This document shows positions 17,010 through 26,050 of a stretch of DNA of 64,000 nucleotides, piece by piece (within the stretch, counting starts at the first letter, position 1; every line of letters starts with the position of its first letter). A model generated the notes under the pieces. The model had not been told where the DNA came from, ran no database searches, and saw only the letters and a list, made by a program, of their open reading frames with translations. Origin of the DNA: Prevotella sp. GTDB lineage: Bacteria; Bacteroidota; Bacteroidia; Bacteroidales; Bacteroidaceae. The translations under genes and the position numbers were made by a program. Location: positions 52,194-116,193 of the forward strand of contig JAILEG010000005.1 in the NCBI GenBank assembly GCA_024688365.1, in the 5' to 3' direction.

Positions 17010-18187
17010 CAAGGATCTATGACTTTGATGAGCCCATCGACCGCTCGGGAAGCGGCGATCTGAAACATGAGGCATTGCTCCCGCGCTGGGGACGCGATGA
17101 TTTGCTGCCTTTATGGGTGGCTGACATGGACTTCGCCACTCCCGACTTCGTGGTGGAGGCACTCCGGAAGCGGATGGAGCATCCCCTGTTTGGTTATACG
17201 GTAGAGCCAGGTGACTATCGGCCAGCTGTCATCGACTGGATCCGCTCGCATCATGGATGGGAGGTAAAGCCCCAGTGGCTGAGCTTCATTCCAGGAATAG
17301 TGAAGGGGATAGGATTTGTAGTGAACGTCTTTACTCATGCAGATGAGAAGGTTATCATCCAGCCCCCCGTCTATCACCCTTTCAGACTGACTCCCGAGGG
17401 TAATGGCAGGGAGGTGGTCTTCAATCCGCTTCGCCGCCGCGAGGACGGTTATTACGAAATGGACTTTGATAATCTTGAAGAGGTCTGTGATGCCAAATGC
17501 CGGGTGCTGGTACTGTGCAATCCTCATAATCCGGCGGGGCTGTGCTGGGATGAAGATACGCTGCGCCGTCTGGCCGACTTCTGCTATGAGCATCATCTCA
17601 TCGTCATCAGTGACGAGATTCACAGCGATATGGCGCTCTTTGGCAACAGGCATGTGCCGTTTGCGAGTGTCTCTGACCGTGCTGCAGCCATCAGTATCAC
17701 CTTTGGCGCACCAACCAAGACTTTTAATATGGCGGGCATTGTAAGCTCTTATGCCATTGTGCCCGATCGAGGACTGCGCAACCGCTTCTATGGCTGGCTG
17801 AAAGCCAATGAGCTGGATGAGCCAACCGTCTTTGCACCCATAGCAACGGTGGCTGCCTTCCGCAACGGAGAGGAATGGCGCAGGCAGATGCTGGCTTATG
17901 TGGAAGATAATGTCCGTTTCGTTGAGGACTGTTGCCGTGATCATATCCCCGGAGTACGTCCGCTTCGTCCACAGGCCAGTTTCCTTGTCTGGCTGGATTG
18001 CCGGGGATTGGGGCTGGAGCATGAGCGACTGCTTGACCTTTTCATCGACAAGGCTCATCTTGCCTTGAATGATGGTGAGATGTTCGGTCCTGGAGGTGAG
18101 GGGTTCATGCGGTTGAATGTCGGTACGTCCCGTTCAGTCCTCAGGCAGGCTTTGAGCCAGTTGGCTGAGGCTGTGAGAGGAATATGA
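17006..18187 (+). CDS. patB: MalY/PatB-type cystathionine beta-lyase
   Basis: A 393-residue aminotransferase-fold PLP enzyme. The N terminus MTRIYDFDEPIDRSGSGDLKHE and LPLWVADMDFATP are characteristic of the MalY/PatB subgroup; the PLP lysine is in FGAPTKTFNMAG near residue 236 and ISDEIHSDMALFG near residue 206 holds the cofactor Asp. The enzyme cleaves cystathionine to homocysteine, pyruvate and ammonia. Four-base overlap with the upstream gamma-synthase-type gene supports the methionine role. MalY-like moonlighting regulation cannot be ruled out. Confidence 0.88.
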   Translation: MTRIYDFDEPIDRSGSGDLKHEALLPRWGRDDLLPLWVADMDFATPDFVVEALRKRMEHPLFGYTVEPGDYRPAVIDWIRSHHGWEVKPQWLSFIPGIVKGIGFVVNVFTHADEKVIIQPPVYHPFRLTPEGNGREVVFNPLRRREDGYYEMDFDNLEEVCDAKCRVLVLCNPHNPAGLCWDEDTLRRLADFCYEHHLIVISDEIHSDMALFGNRHVPFASVSDRAAAISITFGAPTKTFNMAGIVSSYAIVPDRGLRNRFYGWLKANELDEPTVFAPIATVAAFRNGEEWRRQMLAYVEDNVRFVEDCCRDHIPGVRPLRPQASFLVWLDCRGLGLEHERLLDLFIDKAHLALNDGEMFGPGGEGFMRLNVGTSRSVLRQALSQLAEAVRGI

Positions 18188-18278
18188 CCGGAGCTGGTGA
18201 AGAACGAAAAGAAAAGCAGTCGATGCCAGAATAAGAAAGATGAATGGCAGGCTGAAGGTAATGGACTAAGAAAAAAAG

Positions 18279-18800
18279 ATGATTATGGAAGCATTAGAAT
18301 CGTTGATGACACGCCGTAGCGTGCGGGCATACGAGGTGCGGATGCCTGAACAGGAGTTGATAGATAAGGTGATAGAGGCTGGACTTTATGCGGCAAGTGG
18401 AAAGGGCATGCAGTCGGCCATCATCGTTGAGGTGACGAATAAGGCCGTGCGTGACCGTCTCTCAGCCATCAATGCCGAAATCCTGGGGACGAATAGTGAT
18501 CCTTTCTATGGTGCCCCGGCAGTTCTCGTTGTTTTGTCGGATGCAGGTAATTATAACCATGTCTATGACGGTGCGTTGGTTATGGGTAATCTGATGAATG
18601 CTGCCCATGCTCTTGGGCTGGGCAGTTGCTGGATCAACCGTGCCAGGCAGACTTTTGAGCGTGAGGATGGCAAGCAGCTGCTGAGAGAATGGGGCATTGA
18701 GGGTGACTATGAGGGTATAGGATTCTGTATCCTGGGTTATGCCAAGAAGCTGCCTGAGCCTGCTCCCAGGAAGTCAGGCCGCGTGTTCTACGTGAAATAA
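18279..18800 (+). CDS. Nitroreductase-family flavoprotein
   Basis: A 173-residue FMN-dependent oxidoreductase of the nitroreductase family. The N-terminal LMTRRSVRAYE holds the phosphate-binding Arg/Ser residues, and NLMNAAHALGLGSCWIN near residue 107 is the usual FMN-binding helix. Such enzymes reduce nitro or quinone compounds with NAD(P)H; the natural substrate is unknown. An alternative ATG lies six bases into the ORF (MEALESL). It follows the methionine genes by 91 bases and may be co-transcribed; the unit ends at the strong hairpin at 18855. Confidence 0.87.
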   Translation: MIMEALESLMTRRSVRAYEVRMPEQELIDKVIEAGLYAASGKGMQSAIIVEVTNKAVRDRLSAINAEILGTNSDPFYGAPAVLVVLSDAGNYNHVYDGALVMGNLMNAAHALGLGSCWINRARQTFEREDGKQLLREWGIEGDYEGIGFCILGYAKKLPEPAPRKSGRVFYVK

Positions 18801-18854
18801 GCGTGGCTTGACGTTGCCGGATAGGCATCCGCGTCTCTGATTCCAGGCAAAAGA

Positions 18855-18912
18855 AGCCCCCACAGGCCCGTTTGAGAAAGTTTTTACAGGCTTGTGGGGG
18901 CTCTATGCGCCA
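18855..18912. terminator. Bidirectional terminator between nitroreductase and purN
   Basis: AGCCCCCACAGGCC pairs with GGCTTGTGGGGGCT across a 30-base loop between two converging genes. Confidence 0.7.
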
Positions 18913-18991
18913 GCAAGGCTGGAGACAGGAGAGGATGTGTTGCCTTATGTGTGGTTCTTTGGGTGGGAGTCTTGCGGGCAGGTGGGGCAGG

Positions 18992-19567
18992 TCACTCTGG
19001 TAGTTTCCCTATGACTTCCTCAATTACTTTCGGGAAGTAGCTGATTTCTAAAAGATGCTCTTTCGCAGCAATGTCGGTGGGAGAGTCGTCTGGTGAGAGG
19101 GCTGTCCGGTATTGTGCTATGATTTCCCCGCCGTCACATTCCTCGCTCACCCAGTGTACTGTCATCCCGGTCTCTGTCTCTCCGGCTGCCTTGACAGCCT
19201 CATGGACGTGATGGCCGTACATGCCTTTTCCTCCGAACTTGGGCAGGAGGGCAGGGTGAAGATTCAGCATGCGGTGGTCGTATGCCTTGAGAAGGAAGCT
19301 GGGAATCATCAACAGGAAACCTGCAAGGACGATGAAGTCAATCTTGTTGGAAGCCATGAGGGGCAATAGTTTGGAGGGTGTGTTGAAATCCAGCTTGTTC
19401 ATGACAACCGTCTTGATTCCCAGTCGCATGGCTTTCTCCAAGGCAGGTGCATCCGGCTTATTGCTTAGTACGAGCGCGACGTGTACTTGCGTGCTGTCTT
19501 TGAAATAGCGGATGATATTCTCACAATTGGTTCCGCTTCCCGATACGAGGATGGCCAAGTTTCTCAT
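18992..19567 (-). CDS. purN: Phosphoribosylglycinamide formyltransferase
   Basis: A 191-residue enzyme that transfers a formyl group from 10-formyltetrahydrofolate to GAR, the third step of purine synthesis. It starts LAILVSGSGTNCENII (phosphate-binding loop), has the folate-binding FLLMIPSFLL region near residue 85, the catalytic NLHPALLPKFGGKGMYG near residue 97, and VHWVSEECDGGEII with the catalytic Asp near residue 145. Length is normal for the family. It is the last gene of the leftward rplY-pth-hslR-purN block, 80 bases after hslR. Confidence 0.93.
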   Translation of the reverse strand: MRNLAILVSGSGTNCENIIRYFKDSTQVHVALVLSNKPDAPALEKAMRLGIKTVVMNKLDFNTPSKLLPLMASNKIDFIVLAGFLLMIPSFLLKAYDHRMLNLHPALLPKFGGKGMYGHHVHEAVKAAGETETGMTVHWVSEECDGGEIIAQYRTALSPDDSPTDIAAKEHLLEISYFPKVIEEVIGKLPE

Positions 19568-19647
19568 TGTTCTTCAGTTATAGGGTGAATACGTCTGGCT
19601 GGTGGCAGGAGGAGAGTGGGATGAAAAGGCTCCGGTTGGCGATGCTG

Positions 19648-20073
19648 CTATAGGATACTGTCGTCATCGTCATCCTCCTCATCGAAACCAAACATGGCTG
19701 GATCAACGAAGGCATCCATCTGCCGGCGGTCTTTCTTTGTGGGGCGCCCAGTCCCACGTGCCCGGTCAACGAATCCGCTGATACGGCTCATCTCCAGCAG
19801 CTCATACTGTTTTGCCTCAGTCACATTCTCATATACATCAGGAATCAGCTTGGCACCCACCCGTTGCTCTATGGTCTTGAGTACCTTGAAAGAGTAAGTG
19901 ATGGGTGGCTTCTTTACGCTGACAACCTCACCAGCCTTGATGGTGTGTGATGGCTTCACATTCACACCTTTGATGGTGACACGCCCGTTCTTGCATGCGT
20001 CGGCGGCTATGGAGCGGGTCTTGAAGATGCGTGCAGCCCACAGCCACTTGTCAATTCTTGCAATGTCGCTCAT
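19648..20073 (-). CDS. hslR: S4-domain RNA-binding protein (Hsp15-like)
   Basis: A 141-residue protein with an N-terminal S4 RNA-binding domain ([27 protein letters not shown]) and a basic middle segment, ending in a tail of acidic residues ([11 protein letters not shown]). Hsp15 proteins bind stalled 50S subunits that keep a nascent chain and help recycling. Its start overlaps the pth stop by four bases; pairing with peptidyl-tRNA hydrolase suits a ribosome-rescue role. The acidic tail is unusual compared with the E. coli protein. Confidence 0.87.
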   Translation of the reverse strand: MSDIARIDKWLWAARIFKTRSIAADACKNGRVTIKGVNVKPSHTIKAGEVVSVKKPPITYSFKVLKTIEQRVGAKLIPDVYENVTEAKQYELLEMSRISGFVDRARGTGRPTKKDRRQMDAFVDPAMFGFDEEDDDDDSIL

Positions 20074-20645
20074 GGTTTCTTTCCGAGTTTGTTGAACTGA
20101 TTCATGGTTATGTCAATGCCTGCAAGAACGAAGCTCTTGATGAGGTCAACTCCTAAGTCGATTGACGGCTGGAGCGTCTTCATATCCTCATCCGAGTAAT
20201 GTCCTAGCACCCAGTCTATCTGTCCGCCCCGTGGGTAGTCGTTGCCGACACCCATCCGCAGCCGTGCATAGTTCTGGCCTATCAGCTGCTGGATATGTCC
20301 CAAGCCGTTGTGTCCGCCATTGGAGCCGCTTCCTTTCAGCCGGAAAGCCCCCAAGGGCAGTGCCACGTCATCGGAGATGACGAGCAGCCGGCTTTGGTCT
20401 ATGTTCTCCTTGTTGAGCCAGTAGCGTACGGCGTTGCCCGACAGGTTCATGAAGGTGGTGGGCTTCAGGAGGATTATCTTGCGTCCCTTGAGGCTTGTCT
20501 CGGCCACAAAGCCATAACGCCTGTCCTCAAAAACAATATTGGACGCTTTTGCAAAAGCGTCCAATACCATAAATCCAGTGTTGTGTCGGGTTCCCTCGTA
20601 CTCCTGTCCGGGGTTGCCCAGTCCACAAATCAAATATTTATCCAA
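20070..20645 (-). CDS. pth: Peptidyl-tRNA hydrolase
   Basis: A 191-residue enzyme that frees tRNA from prematurely released peptidyl-tRNA. Signature residues are present: [17 protein letters not shown] (catalytic His at about residue 21), [10 protein letters not shown] and [25 protein letters not shown]. It lies 27 bases after rplY and overlaps hslR by four bases, a translation-quality-control operon. Confidence 0.96.
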   Translation of the reverse strand: MDKYLICGLGNPGQEYEGTRHNTGFMVLDAFAKASNIVFEDRRYGFVAETSLKGRKIILLKPTTFMNLSGNAVRYWLNKENIDQSRLLVISDDVALPLGAFRLKGSGSNGGHNGLGHIQQLIGQNYARLRMGVGNDYPRGGQIDWVLGHYSDEDMKTLQPSIDLGVDLIKSFVLAGIDITMNQFNKLGKKP

Positions 20646-20672
20646 TTCTTTCTTGTTATTGGTTCAAAGTGA

Positions 20673-21275
20673 TTATTCCTCGCTCTCTGCAGCAGCGGCA
20701 GCGGCAGCAATAGAGTTACGTGTAGCCTTGATTGAGCAAACGACAACCTCTTTAGGAGTTACCAGCTCAAGACCCTCGAAGCTCAGCTCACCAACTTTGA
20801 TGCTCTTGCCCAGACGCAGGCTTGTGACATCAATGTCGAGATGTTCAGGTATCTGCTGATAAGGAGCCTTGACGTTGATCTTGCGGATTGACATGTTCAT
20901 GCGTCCACCATCACGTACACCCTGTGCCAAACCAACAAGCTTGACAGGAACACCGATAGTAATAGGCTTCTGGTCGTTAACCTCATAGAAGTCTACGTGG
21001 AGAAGTGCGTCAGTTACCGGGTGGAACTGAAGTTCCTTCAGGACGGCTGTGTGAGACTCGCCATCTATAACCAACTCTACAACATAGATGTGCGGAGTGT
21101 AAACGAGCTTGCGCAGCTCAGACATTGATGCCGAGAATGACAGTGCGACTGGCTTTCCGTCCTTCTGTGCCTCACCATAGAGGTTACATGGAACCAAACC
21201 CTCCTTACGGAGCAGCTTTGAAGCTTTCTTTCCAAGGTCTGTACGCTTCTGACCTGATACTTTGATTTCTTTCAT
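20673..21275 (-). CDS. rplY: Ribosomal protein bL25 (long CTC form)
   Basis: A 200-residue protein: N-terminal 5S-rRNA-binding L25 domain (residues 1-95, RTDLGKKASKLLRKEGLVPCNLYG) and the C-terminal CTC/TL5 beta domain (residues 96-185, with GVPVKLVGLAQGVRDGG). It ends in an alanine-rich tail. Binds 5S rRNA in the large subunit. First gene of the leftward operon with pth. Its 5' leader is about 120 bases, long enough for a regulatory structure, although none was recognised. Confidence 0.95.
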   Translation of the reverse strand: MKEIKVSGQKRTDLGKKASKLLRKEGLVPCNLYGEAQKDGKPVALSFSASMSELRKLVYTPHIYVVELVIDGESHTAVLKELQFHPVTDALLHVDFYEVNDQKPITIGVPVKLVGLAQGVRDGGRMNMSIRKINVKAPYQQIPEHLDIDVTSLRLGKSIKVGELSFEGLELVTPKEVVVCSIKATRNSIAAAAAAAESEE

Positions 21276-21396
21276 AATTTTGTGTTACTCTAAATTAATA
21301 TGAACTTTAATTCGCCATCACACACTGAGAGATGAAGGATTTGGAAATCTATCGTAGTGTCCACAATTTTCAATCCTCAATTTGCAAAAAGCGGTG

Positions 21397-21427
21397 CAAA
21401 GGTACATTTTTTCAGTGGATTGGCCAA
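21397..21427 (-). promoter_or_regulatory. Promoter of rplY operon
   Basis: On the minus strand TTG (21425-21427) is followed after 20 bases by TACCTTTG (21397-21404). The predicted start lies about 118 bases upstream of rplY. Confidence 0.7.
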
Positions 21428-21465
21428 GTATTATCTTAAAAAACATAGAAAATAAAGGCTATTGC

Positions 21466-21496
21466 TTGCGTGTACGGAGGTTTTTTCCTACATTTG
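21466..21496 (+). promoter_or_regulatory. Promoter of nusB operon
   Basis: TTG (21466-21468), 20 bases, then TACATTTG (21489-21496); the nusB ATG is 44 bases further. Confidence 0.7.
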
Positions 21497-21540
21497 CAAA
21501 ATAAAGAATTCAATAGAAACACAAGTTTTTATAACAGACA

Positions 21541-22632
21541 ATGATTAATAGGGAATTAATTAGACTTAAGATTGTCCAGTTAACCTACGCATACTATCAG
21601 AACGGTAACAGGAATATGGACAATGCTGAGAAGGAACTCCTTTTCAGCTTGGCTAAAGCGTATGATCTTTACAATTACCTCTTGGCTCTAATTGTATCTG
21701 TCACGCAGGAGGAGCGCCACCGCGTGGAGATAGCAGCCAACCGTGCTGCGCGGGAAGGGACGGAGGCACCGTCACAGCGTTTTGCATACAATAAGTTTGC
21801 TGTACAGTTAGAGGAGAACAAGCAACTGAATCTTTTCCTGGAAAACCAGAAACGCCGTTGGGAAGATGATATGGAGGCCGTGCGCAAGCTCTGTGACCAG
21901 ATAGAGCAGAGTGTTATCTATCAGGAATATATGACGGATCAGGACGATTCATACGAAACTGACCGGGAGGTATGGCGTAAGCTTTACCGTACGCTTATTC
22001 AGGAGAATGAGGATCTTGACGCTGTCCTGGAAGAGAAGAGTCTTTATTGGAATGATGACAAGGAGATTGTTGACACATTCGTCATCAAGACCATCAAGCG
22101 ATTTGATCCTGCGAACAAGGCTGAGCAGGAACTGTTGCCGGAGTATAAAGATGCCGAGGACCGTGAGTTTGCTGTGAAGCTCTTCCGTTCTACCATCCTC
22201 AATGCTGACAGCTATCAGCACTACATGAGTGAGGCAAGCCGCAACTGGGATTTCTCACGTCTGGCTTACATGGATGTGGTCATCATGCAGATAGCTATAG
22301 CTGAGATGCTTACGTTCCCAAATATCCCTGTTACGGTCACTATTAACGAGTATGTTGACCTTGCAAAGCTTTACAGCACTCCCCGCAGTGGTGGCTATAT
22401 CAATGGTATGCTTGACAGTATTGCCCGGCATCTGGTGCAGAGCGGCAAGATGCTGAAACCTATGCCTGAGCCACGTCAGCGACTCATGCGTGATGGTCGC
22501 CAGGATGGCAGACCAATGCGCCGTGAGGGACGTCGTCCTACTATTGCTGAGTCATCGGCCCGCCGGGTTACGGCCCGTGTGCAGGCAGAGGCTCAACAGG
22601 AGGGTGCAGAGCCGGAAACGGGGGGCGAGTAG
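21541..22632 (+). CDS. nusB: Transcription antitermination factor NusB (extended form)
   Basis: A 363-residue protein whose residues about 190-300 form the all-helical NusB domain (FAVKLFRSTILNADSYQHYM.. WDFSRLAYMDVVIMQIAIAEML.. VTVTINEYVDLAKLYSTPRSGGYINGMLDSIA). The long N-terminal part and the basic C-terminal tail (RQRLMRDGRQDGRPMRREGRR) are extra compared with the ~140-residue E. coli protein; an N-terminal extension is usual in Bacteroidota. NusB with NusE binds boxA RNA in rRNA antitermination. First gene of nusB-yajC-ybbR-coaE-DUF5606. Confidence 0.9.
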   Translation: MINRELIRLKIVQLTYAYYQNGNRNMDNAEKELLFSLAKAYDLYNYLLALIVSVTQEERHRVEIAANRAAREGTEAPSQRFAYNKFAVQLEENKQLNLFLENQKRRWEDDMEAVRKLCDQIEQSVIYQEYMTDQDDSYETDREVWRKLYRTLIQENEDLDAVLEEKSLYWNDDKEIVDTFVIKTIKRFDPANKAEQELLPEYKDAEDREFAVKLFRSTILNADSYQHYMSEASRNWDFSRLAYMDVVIMQIAIAEMLTFPNIPVTVTINEYVDLAKLYSTPRSGGYINGMLDSIARHLVQSGKMLKPMPEPRQRLMRDGRQDGRPMRREGRRPTIAESSARRVTARVQAEAQQEGAEPETGGE

Positions 22633-22702
22633 ATCTTCCCGTGGTCTTTTCGGCTTTTTGCCAGATAGTAAATTAATAATAAGATAACTGATAAAAGTAA
22701 AA

Positions 22703-23035
22703 ATGAATACAGCTCTTTTCATGGCGGCGCAGGCCGCAAACCAAGGCAGTGCCCTGCCTATGATTCTGATGATGGTGGCAATCTTTGTCATCATGTGGCT
22801 TTTTATGATCCGTCCGCAGCAGAAACGGCAGAAGGAAATCCGTGCGTTCCAGAACTCGCTGAAGGAAGGCGACTCTGTCGTTACAGGTGGTGGTATCTAC
22901 GGAACAGTGAAGCGGATTGACCTGACAGCCAACAAGATTGATATTGAGATTTCCCGTGGTGTTGTCATCACTGTTGACAAGGGCTATGTCTTTGCCAATG
23001 CACAGGCTTCCCAGATGCAGAATCAGGGTAAGTAA
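22703..23035 (+). CDS. yajC: Preprotein translocase subunit YajC
   Basis: A 110-residue protein with one membrane helix (PMILMMVAIFVIMWLFMIRPQ) followed by the signature RPQQKRQKEIRAFQNSLKEGD and the VVTGGGIYGTVKRI segment. YajC associates with SecDF and SecYEG at the inner membrane. It follows nusB by 70 bases, a common Bacteroidota arrangement. Confidence 0.95.
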   Translation: MNTALFMAAQAANQGSALPMILMMVAIFVIMWLFMIRPQQKRQKEIRAFQNSLKEGDSVVTGGGIYGTVKRIDLTANKIDIEISRGVVITVDKGYVFANAQASQMQNQGK

Positions 23036-23067
23036 ATCTTGTCTGTTTTACAGGAGGTAAGCATTTG

Positions 23068-24078
23068 ATGAAGATAGGCAAATCGCTGCATACATTCACT
23101 GCCTTCAGGAACTTCTTGCCGAGAATAGTCAGCAAGGAGTTTCTGATTTTTTTGTTTTTCTTGGCTTTGAGTGGCGGATTCTGGCTGATTATGACACTGA
23201 ACGAGACTTATGAGCGCGAGTTCACTATAGGACTCCGTATGGCAGATGTGCCCCGTAACGTGGTCATTACCAGTGAGCCAGACTCTGTTGTCCGGTTTAC
23301 AGTGCGTGATAAGGGCTATATGATAGCAGCCTATGAGTTCTTGGATGGATTCCACCCCGTGTTTGTCGACTATCGGCTTTATACCGATGGAAAGAGCAGG
23401 GGAGTCATAGCCATGTCTGATGTTCAGCGGCTTATTTATCAGCAGCTTGCCAAGAGTTCAAGAATAACCTCGGTAAAGAGCGACAAGCTAAGCTTCCTTT
23501 TCAACTTCGGGCATCATAAGAAAGTGCCTGTCCGTCTCTTGGGGACGGTTGCCCCGGGTAACAGTTATTACCTGGCTCATGTCGATTTCAGCCCCGACAG
23601 TGTGCAGGTCTATGCAGCCCGGCAAGTCCTGGACAGCATTCAGACAGTCTACACGGAGCGGCAGCAGATAACAAACTTCACCGACGTGAAGGAACTGACG
23701 GTTGACCTGCGCAAGTTCACCAATGTCAAGTGCGTGCCGGCTAAGGTGAAGATGAGGCTTTTCCCCGATGTGCTGACTGAGGAGACGGTAGAGGTCCCCA
23801 TTGAGGCCATCAATATGCCAGCTGACAAAGTCATGCGAACATTCCCAAGCAAGGTGGCTGTGAAGTTCGTAGTGGGAGCCCACCGTATGCGTACGATGCC
23901 CAAGAATCCCGAGACCAAGGAGCTTCTTTCTGTCGGCTTCCGCGTAGTGGTCAATTACAAGGAAGTTGAGGCTCGTCATTCAGACAAGTGTCATGTCTAT
24001 CTTCTCACTTCCCCCAATGGTGTCCGCAATGCCCGTCCGGTGGTGGATGCCGTTGACTATCTCATAGAGCAGCGATGA
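23068..24078 (+). CDS. YbbR-like domain protein (CdaR-type)
   Basis: A 336-residue bitopic protein: short cytoplasmic start, one membrane helix (FLIFLFFLALSGGFWLI, residues about 26-43) and extracytoplasmic YbbR repeats. In Firmicutes, CdaR proteins of this type regulate the diadenylate cyclase CdaA encoded beside them; here no cyclase gene is adjacent. The ATG at 23068 is preferred to the overlapping TTG at 23065; AGGAGG lies 12 bases upstream. It overlaps coaE by four bases. Confidence 0.8.
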   Translation: MKIGKSLHTFTAFRNFLPRIVSKEFLIFLFFLALSGGFWLIMTLNETYEREFTIGLRMADVPRNVVITSEPDSVVRFTVRDKGYMIAAYEFLDGFHPVFVDYRLYTDGKSRGVIAMSDVQRLIYQQLAKSSRITSVKSDKLSFLFNFGHHKKVPVRLLGTVAPGNSYYLAHVDFSPDSVQVYAARQVLDSIQTVYTERQQITNFTDVKELTVDLRKFTNVKCVPAKVKMRLFPDVLTEETVEVPIEAINMPADKVMRTFPSKVAVKFVVGAHRMRTMPKNPETKELLSVGFRVVVNYKEVEARHSDKCHVYLLTSPNGVRNARPVVDAVDYLIEQR

Positions 24079-24671
24079 TTGTTGCATTGACAGGAGGCAT
24101 AGGGAGTGGGAAGTCCTACGTCTGCCGCTTATTGGCAGCACGGGGTATTGCCGTATACGACTGCGATGCCCATGCCAAGCAGCTTATGCGCACCAGCAGG
24201 AGTCTCCAGCGGCAGCTGTCGCAGCTGGTGGGCGGCGAGGTATTCCGGGACGGTGTCTTGCAGAAGGCTGTACTGGCCCAATATCTTCTTCACAGTGAAG
24301 CTCATGCGCAGGCGGTCAATGCCGTCATCCATCCAGCCGTTGCCCGTGACTTTGAGCGGTCAGGGCTGCACTGGATTGAGAGTGCCATCCTCTTCGACAG
24401 TGGTTTCCACCGCCGCATCCATATAGACAAGGTAGTATGTGTCACGGCTCCTGTCGCGACGCGTGTCGTCCGCATCATGGAGCGTGACGGTATCAGCCGT
24501 GAGAAAGCCCTTGAGTGGATGGCACGTCAGCTGCCGCAGGATGAGGTTGTGAGCCGGAGTGACTATGAGATAGTCAACGATGGAGTGCGCCCTTTGGGTG
24601 TACAGGTTGACAGGATTCTGACCGAACTCGCTGCGCTTGACAGTTGCAGGCAGCACATTGAAAAATCATAA
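24075..24671 (+). CDS. coaE: Dephospho-CoA kinase
   Basis: A 198-residue P-loop kinase that phosphorylates the ribose 3' hydroxyl of dephospho-CoA, the last step of coenzyme A synthesis. It begins with Walker A LTGGIGSGKSYVC, then YDCDAHAK, the lid and HPAVARDFER. Length is normal for the family. Overlaps the YbbR gene by four bases. Confidence 0.95.
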   Translation: MIVALTGGIGSGKSYVCRLLAARGIAVYDCDAHAKQLMRTSRSLQRQLSQLVGGEVFRDGVLQKAVLAQYLLHSEAHAQAVNAVIHPAVARDFERSGLHWIESAILFDSGFHRRIHIDKVVCVTAPVATRVVRIMERDGISREKALEWMARQLPQDEVVSRSDYEIVNDGVRPLGVQVDRILTELAALDSCRQHIEKS

Positions 24672-24701
24672 TAATTCAATAATAAAACAAGTTATAGTAA
24701 A

Positions 24702-25139
24702 ATGTTACAGACAATTCTTTCAATCGCAGGCAAGCCAGGACTCTACAAGCTGGTAAGCCGTGGAAAAATGAATCTTATCGTTGAGGCACTTGATGAGACC
24801 CACAAGCGCCAGCCGGCTTTTGCCACCGACCGGGTGACAAGCCTTGCTGATATTGCAATGTTCACGGACAGTGAGGATGTCCCTTTGGGTGACGTGCTGA
24901 TAAAGCTGCGTGACAAGGAGAGTGGAAAGGTTGCGTCGCTCAACTGGCGCAAGGCGTCAGCGAAGGAACTGCAGGATTATTTTGCAGAGATTCTCCCTGA
25001 CTACGACCGCGACCGTGTCCACAACAGTGACATCAAGAAGCTGCTGCAGTGGTATGAGATTCTGGTCAAGGCTGGTGAGACCAACTTTGAGGAGGATATG
25101 AAGCCTACAGAGGGCGATAATATTGATGATAGGAAGTAA
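24702..25139 (+). CDS. DUF5606 protein
   Basis: A 145-residue soluble protein of the Bacteroidota-restricted DUF5606 family, recognised by its start LQTILSIAGKPGLYKLVSRG and the SLADIAMFTDSEDVPL and DIKKLLQWYEIL segments. The first 60 residues resemble a small beta domain and the C-terminal half is helical and acidic. No function is known. It follows coaE by 30 bases and is the last gene before a strong terminator, so it is likely co-transcribed with nusB-yajC-ybbR-coaE. Confidence 0.8.
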   Translation: MLQTILSIAGKPGLYKLVSRGKMNLIVEALDETHKRQPAFATDRVTSLADIAMFTDSEDVPLGDVLIKLRDKESGKVASLNWRKASAKELQDYFAEILPDYDRDRVHNSDIKKLLQWYEILVKAGETNFEEDMKPTEGDNIDDRK

Positions 25140-25157
25140 GACTGGCACATAATAGGA

Positions 25158-25192
25158 AAAAGGCATCGAAACAATACGCTTCGATGCCTTTT
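25158..25192. terminator. Terminator between DUF5606 and Crp/Fnr genes
   Basis: AAAGGCATCGAA pairs with TTCGATGCCTTT, followed by TTGTTTTT on the plus strand, 20 bases after the DUF5606 stop and between converging genes. Confidence 0.85.
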
Positions 25193-25243
25193 GTTTTTAT
25201 CCCTTGCATCAGGAAGCGGAGTGGCGGACGGGGCATTTACGGC

Positions 25244-25915
25244 TTACCTCAACATCTTTCTTCTGTCCAGTATTGTAATAACCTTTCCGTTAATCTGTAT
25301 GGCCCCCTCCTTCTCAAAGTCGGAAAGCACACGCAGGAGAGAGAACTTCTGTATGCCGAACGAATCGGCTATCTCCTGTCGTGACCGTTGCAGATGCACC
25401 TCGCTGCTGCCCTGCTCGCCAGCCAACTCCAGCAACAGGTAGGCCACCTTTTCGCGGACGGTGAACAGGCTGAGAATCTTCATCTTCTGAGTCAGGAAAA
25501 CATCAATGTTCGACAGGATGCGGATGAAGTTCGTACGGATCTTCCCGTCCGTATCAATCAGCAGTTTCAGGTCATCAGGCATCATGCGGAAAAGCTCCAC
25601 CTTTCCATCCGTCTCTACGCTTACCGGCAGGCTCCTGTCCTTGGCGAAGATGAAGGCTGGGGCGACAATGTTGCCCACTCTCAGCCGACTGACCTCTACT
25701 TGCTTTCCCGACAGCGATGCCATGCGGCATATCAGAGTTCCATTGATGACAATGTCCACATATCTGCAGGGCATGCCTGCCAAGGCATATACATCATGGG
25801 CAGGTAAGCTCACCAGCCGATGGGTGATATTGGCAATCGTCAGGTCAATCTCAGTCGGACTCATGCCTGTGAAAAGCGGACAGGCTGTGAGTGCCCTCAT
25901 AATATTGTCTTCCAT
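25244..25915 (-). CDS. Crp/Fnr-family transcription regulator
   Basis: A 223-residue regulator with an N-terminal cyclic-nucleotide-binding beta-roll (residues about 10-120, including DVYALAGMPCRYVDIVINGTL) and a C-terminal winged helix (SRQEIADSFGIQKFSLLRVLSDFEKEGAI near residue 175). The N-terminal cysteine cluster of oxygen-sensing FNR is absent, so it is more like HcpR/Crp types that respond to nitrosative or other signals. The track start at 25951 cannot be right because a promoter lies at 25921-25928; the ATG at 25915 is the first after it, with ATG 25900 as an alternative. Divergent from a hemerythrin gene, probably its target. Confidence 0.85.
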   Translation of the reverse strand: MEDNIMRALTACPLFTGMSPTEIDLTIANITHRLVSLPAHDVYALAGMPCRYVDIVINGTLICRMASLSGKQVEVSRLRVGNIVAPAFIFAKDRSLPVSVETDGKVELFRMMPDDLKLLIDTDGKIRTNFIRILSNIDVFLTQKMKILSLFTVREKVAYLLLELAGEQGSSEVHLQRSRQEIADSFGIQKFSLLRVLSDFEKEGAIQINGKVITILDRRKMLR

Positions 25916-25920
25916 AGCTG

Positions 25921-25951
25921 CAAAAGTAGTGTTTTTTCGGCGAATCTCCAA
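25921..25951 (-). promoter_or_regulatory. Promoter of the Crp/Fnr gene
   Basis: On the minus strand TTG (25949-25951), 20 bases, TACTTTTG (25921-25928). Only five bases separate the element from the ATG at 25915, so the leader is zero to one base unless translation starts at 25900. Confidence 0.65.
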
Positions 25952-25976
25952 GTTTTAACGACATTTAACCCCGTAG

Positions 25977-25992
25977 GGTAACATTTGTTATC
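25977..25992. promoter_or_regulatory. Dyad operator GGTAAC-N4-GTTATC
   Basis: A near-perfect inverted repeat with a four-base centre, the geometry of Crp/Fnr-family sites. Its centre lies about 41.5 bases before the predicted start of the hemerythrin transcript, the class II activation position. Located between the divergent regulator and hemerythrin genes. Confidence 0.55.
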
Positions 25993-26014
25993 TGATGTTG
26001 ATACGCAGCGTGGT

Positions 26015-26022
26015 TATCTTTG
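26015..26022 (+). promoter_or_regulatory. -7 element of the hemerythrin gene
   Basis: TATCTTTG matches TAnnTTTG and lies inside the longer ORF of the track; it places the real start at the ATG at 26051. There is no good -33 TTTG, as expected if an activator is needed. Confidence 0.6.
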
Positions 26023-26050
26023 CAACCGTATATCAGTAAGAAAAAAGAAT

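Noticed and set aside
17111-18058. 315-residue ORF on the minus strand
   Set aside because: Antisense to the MalY/PatB enzyme; no recognisable domain.
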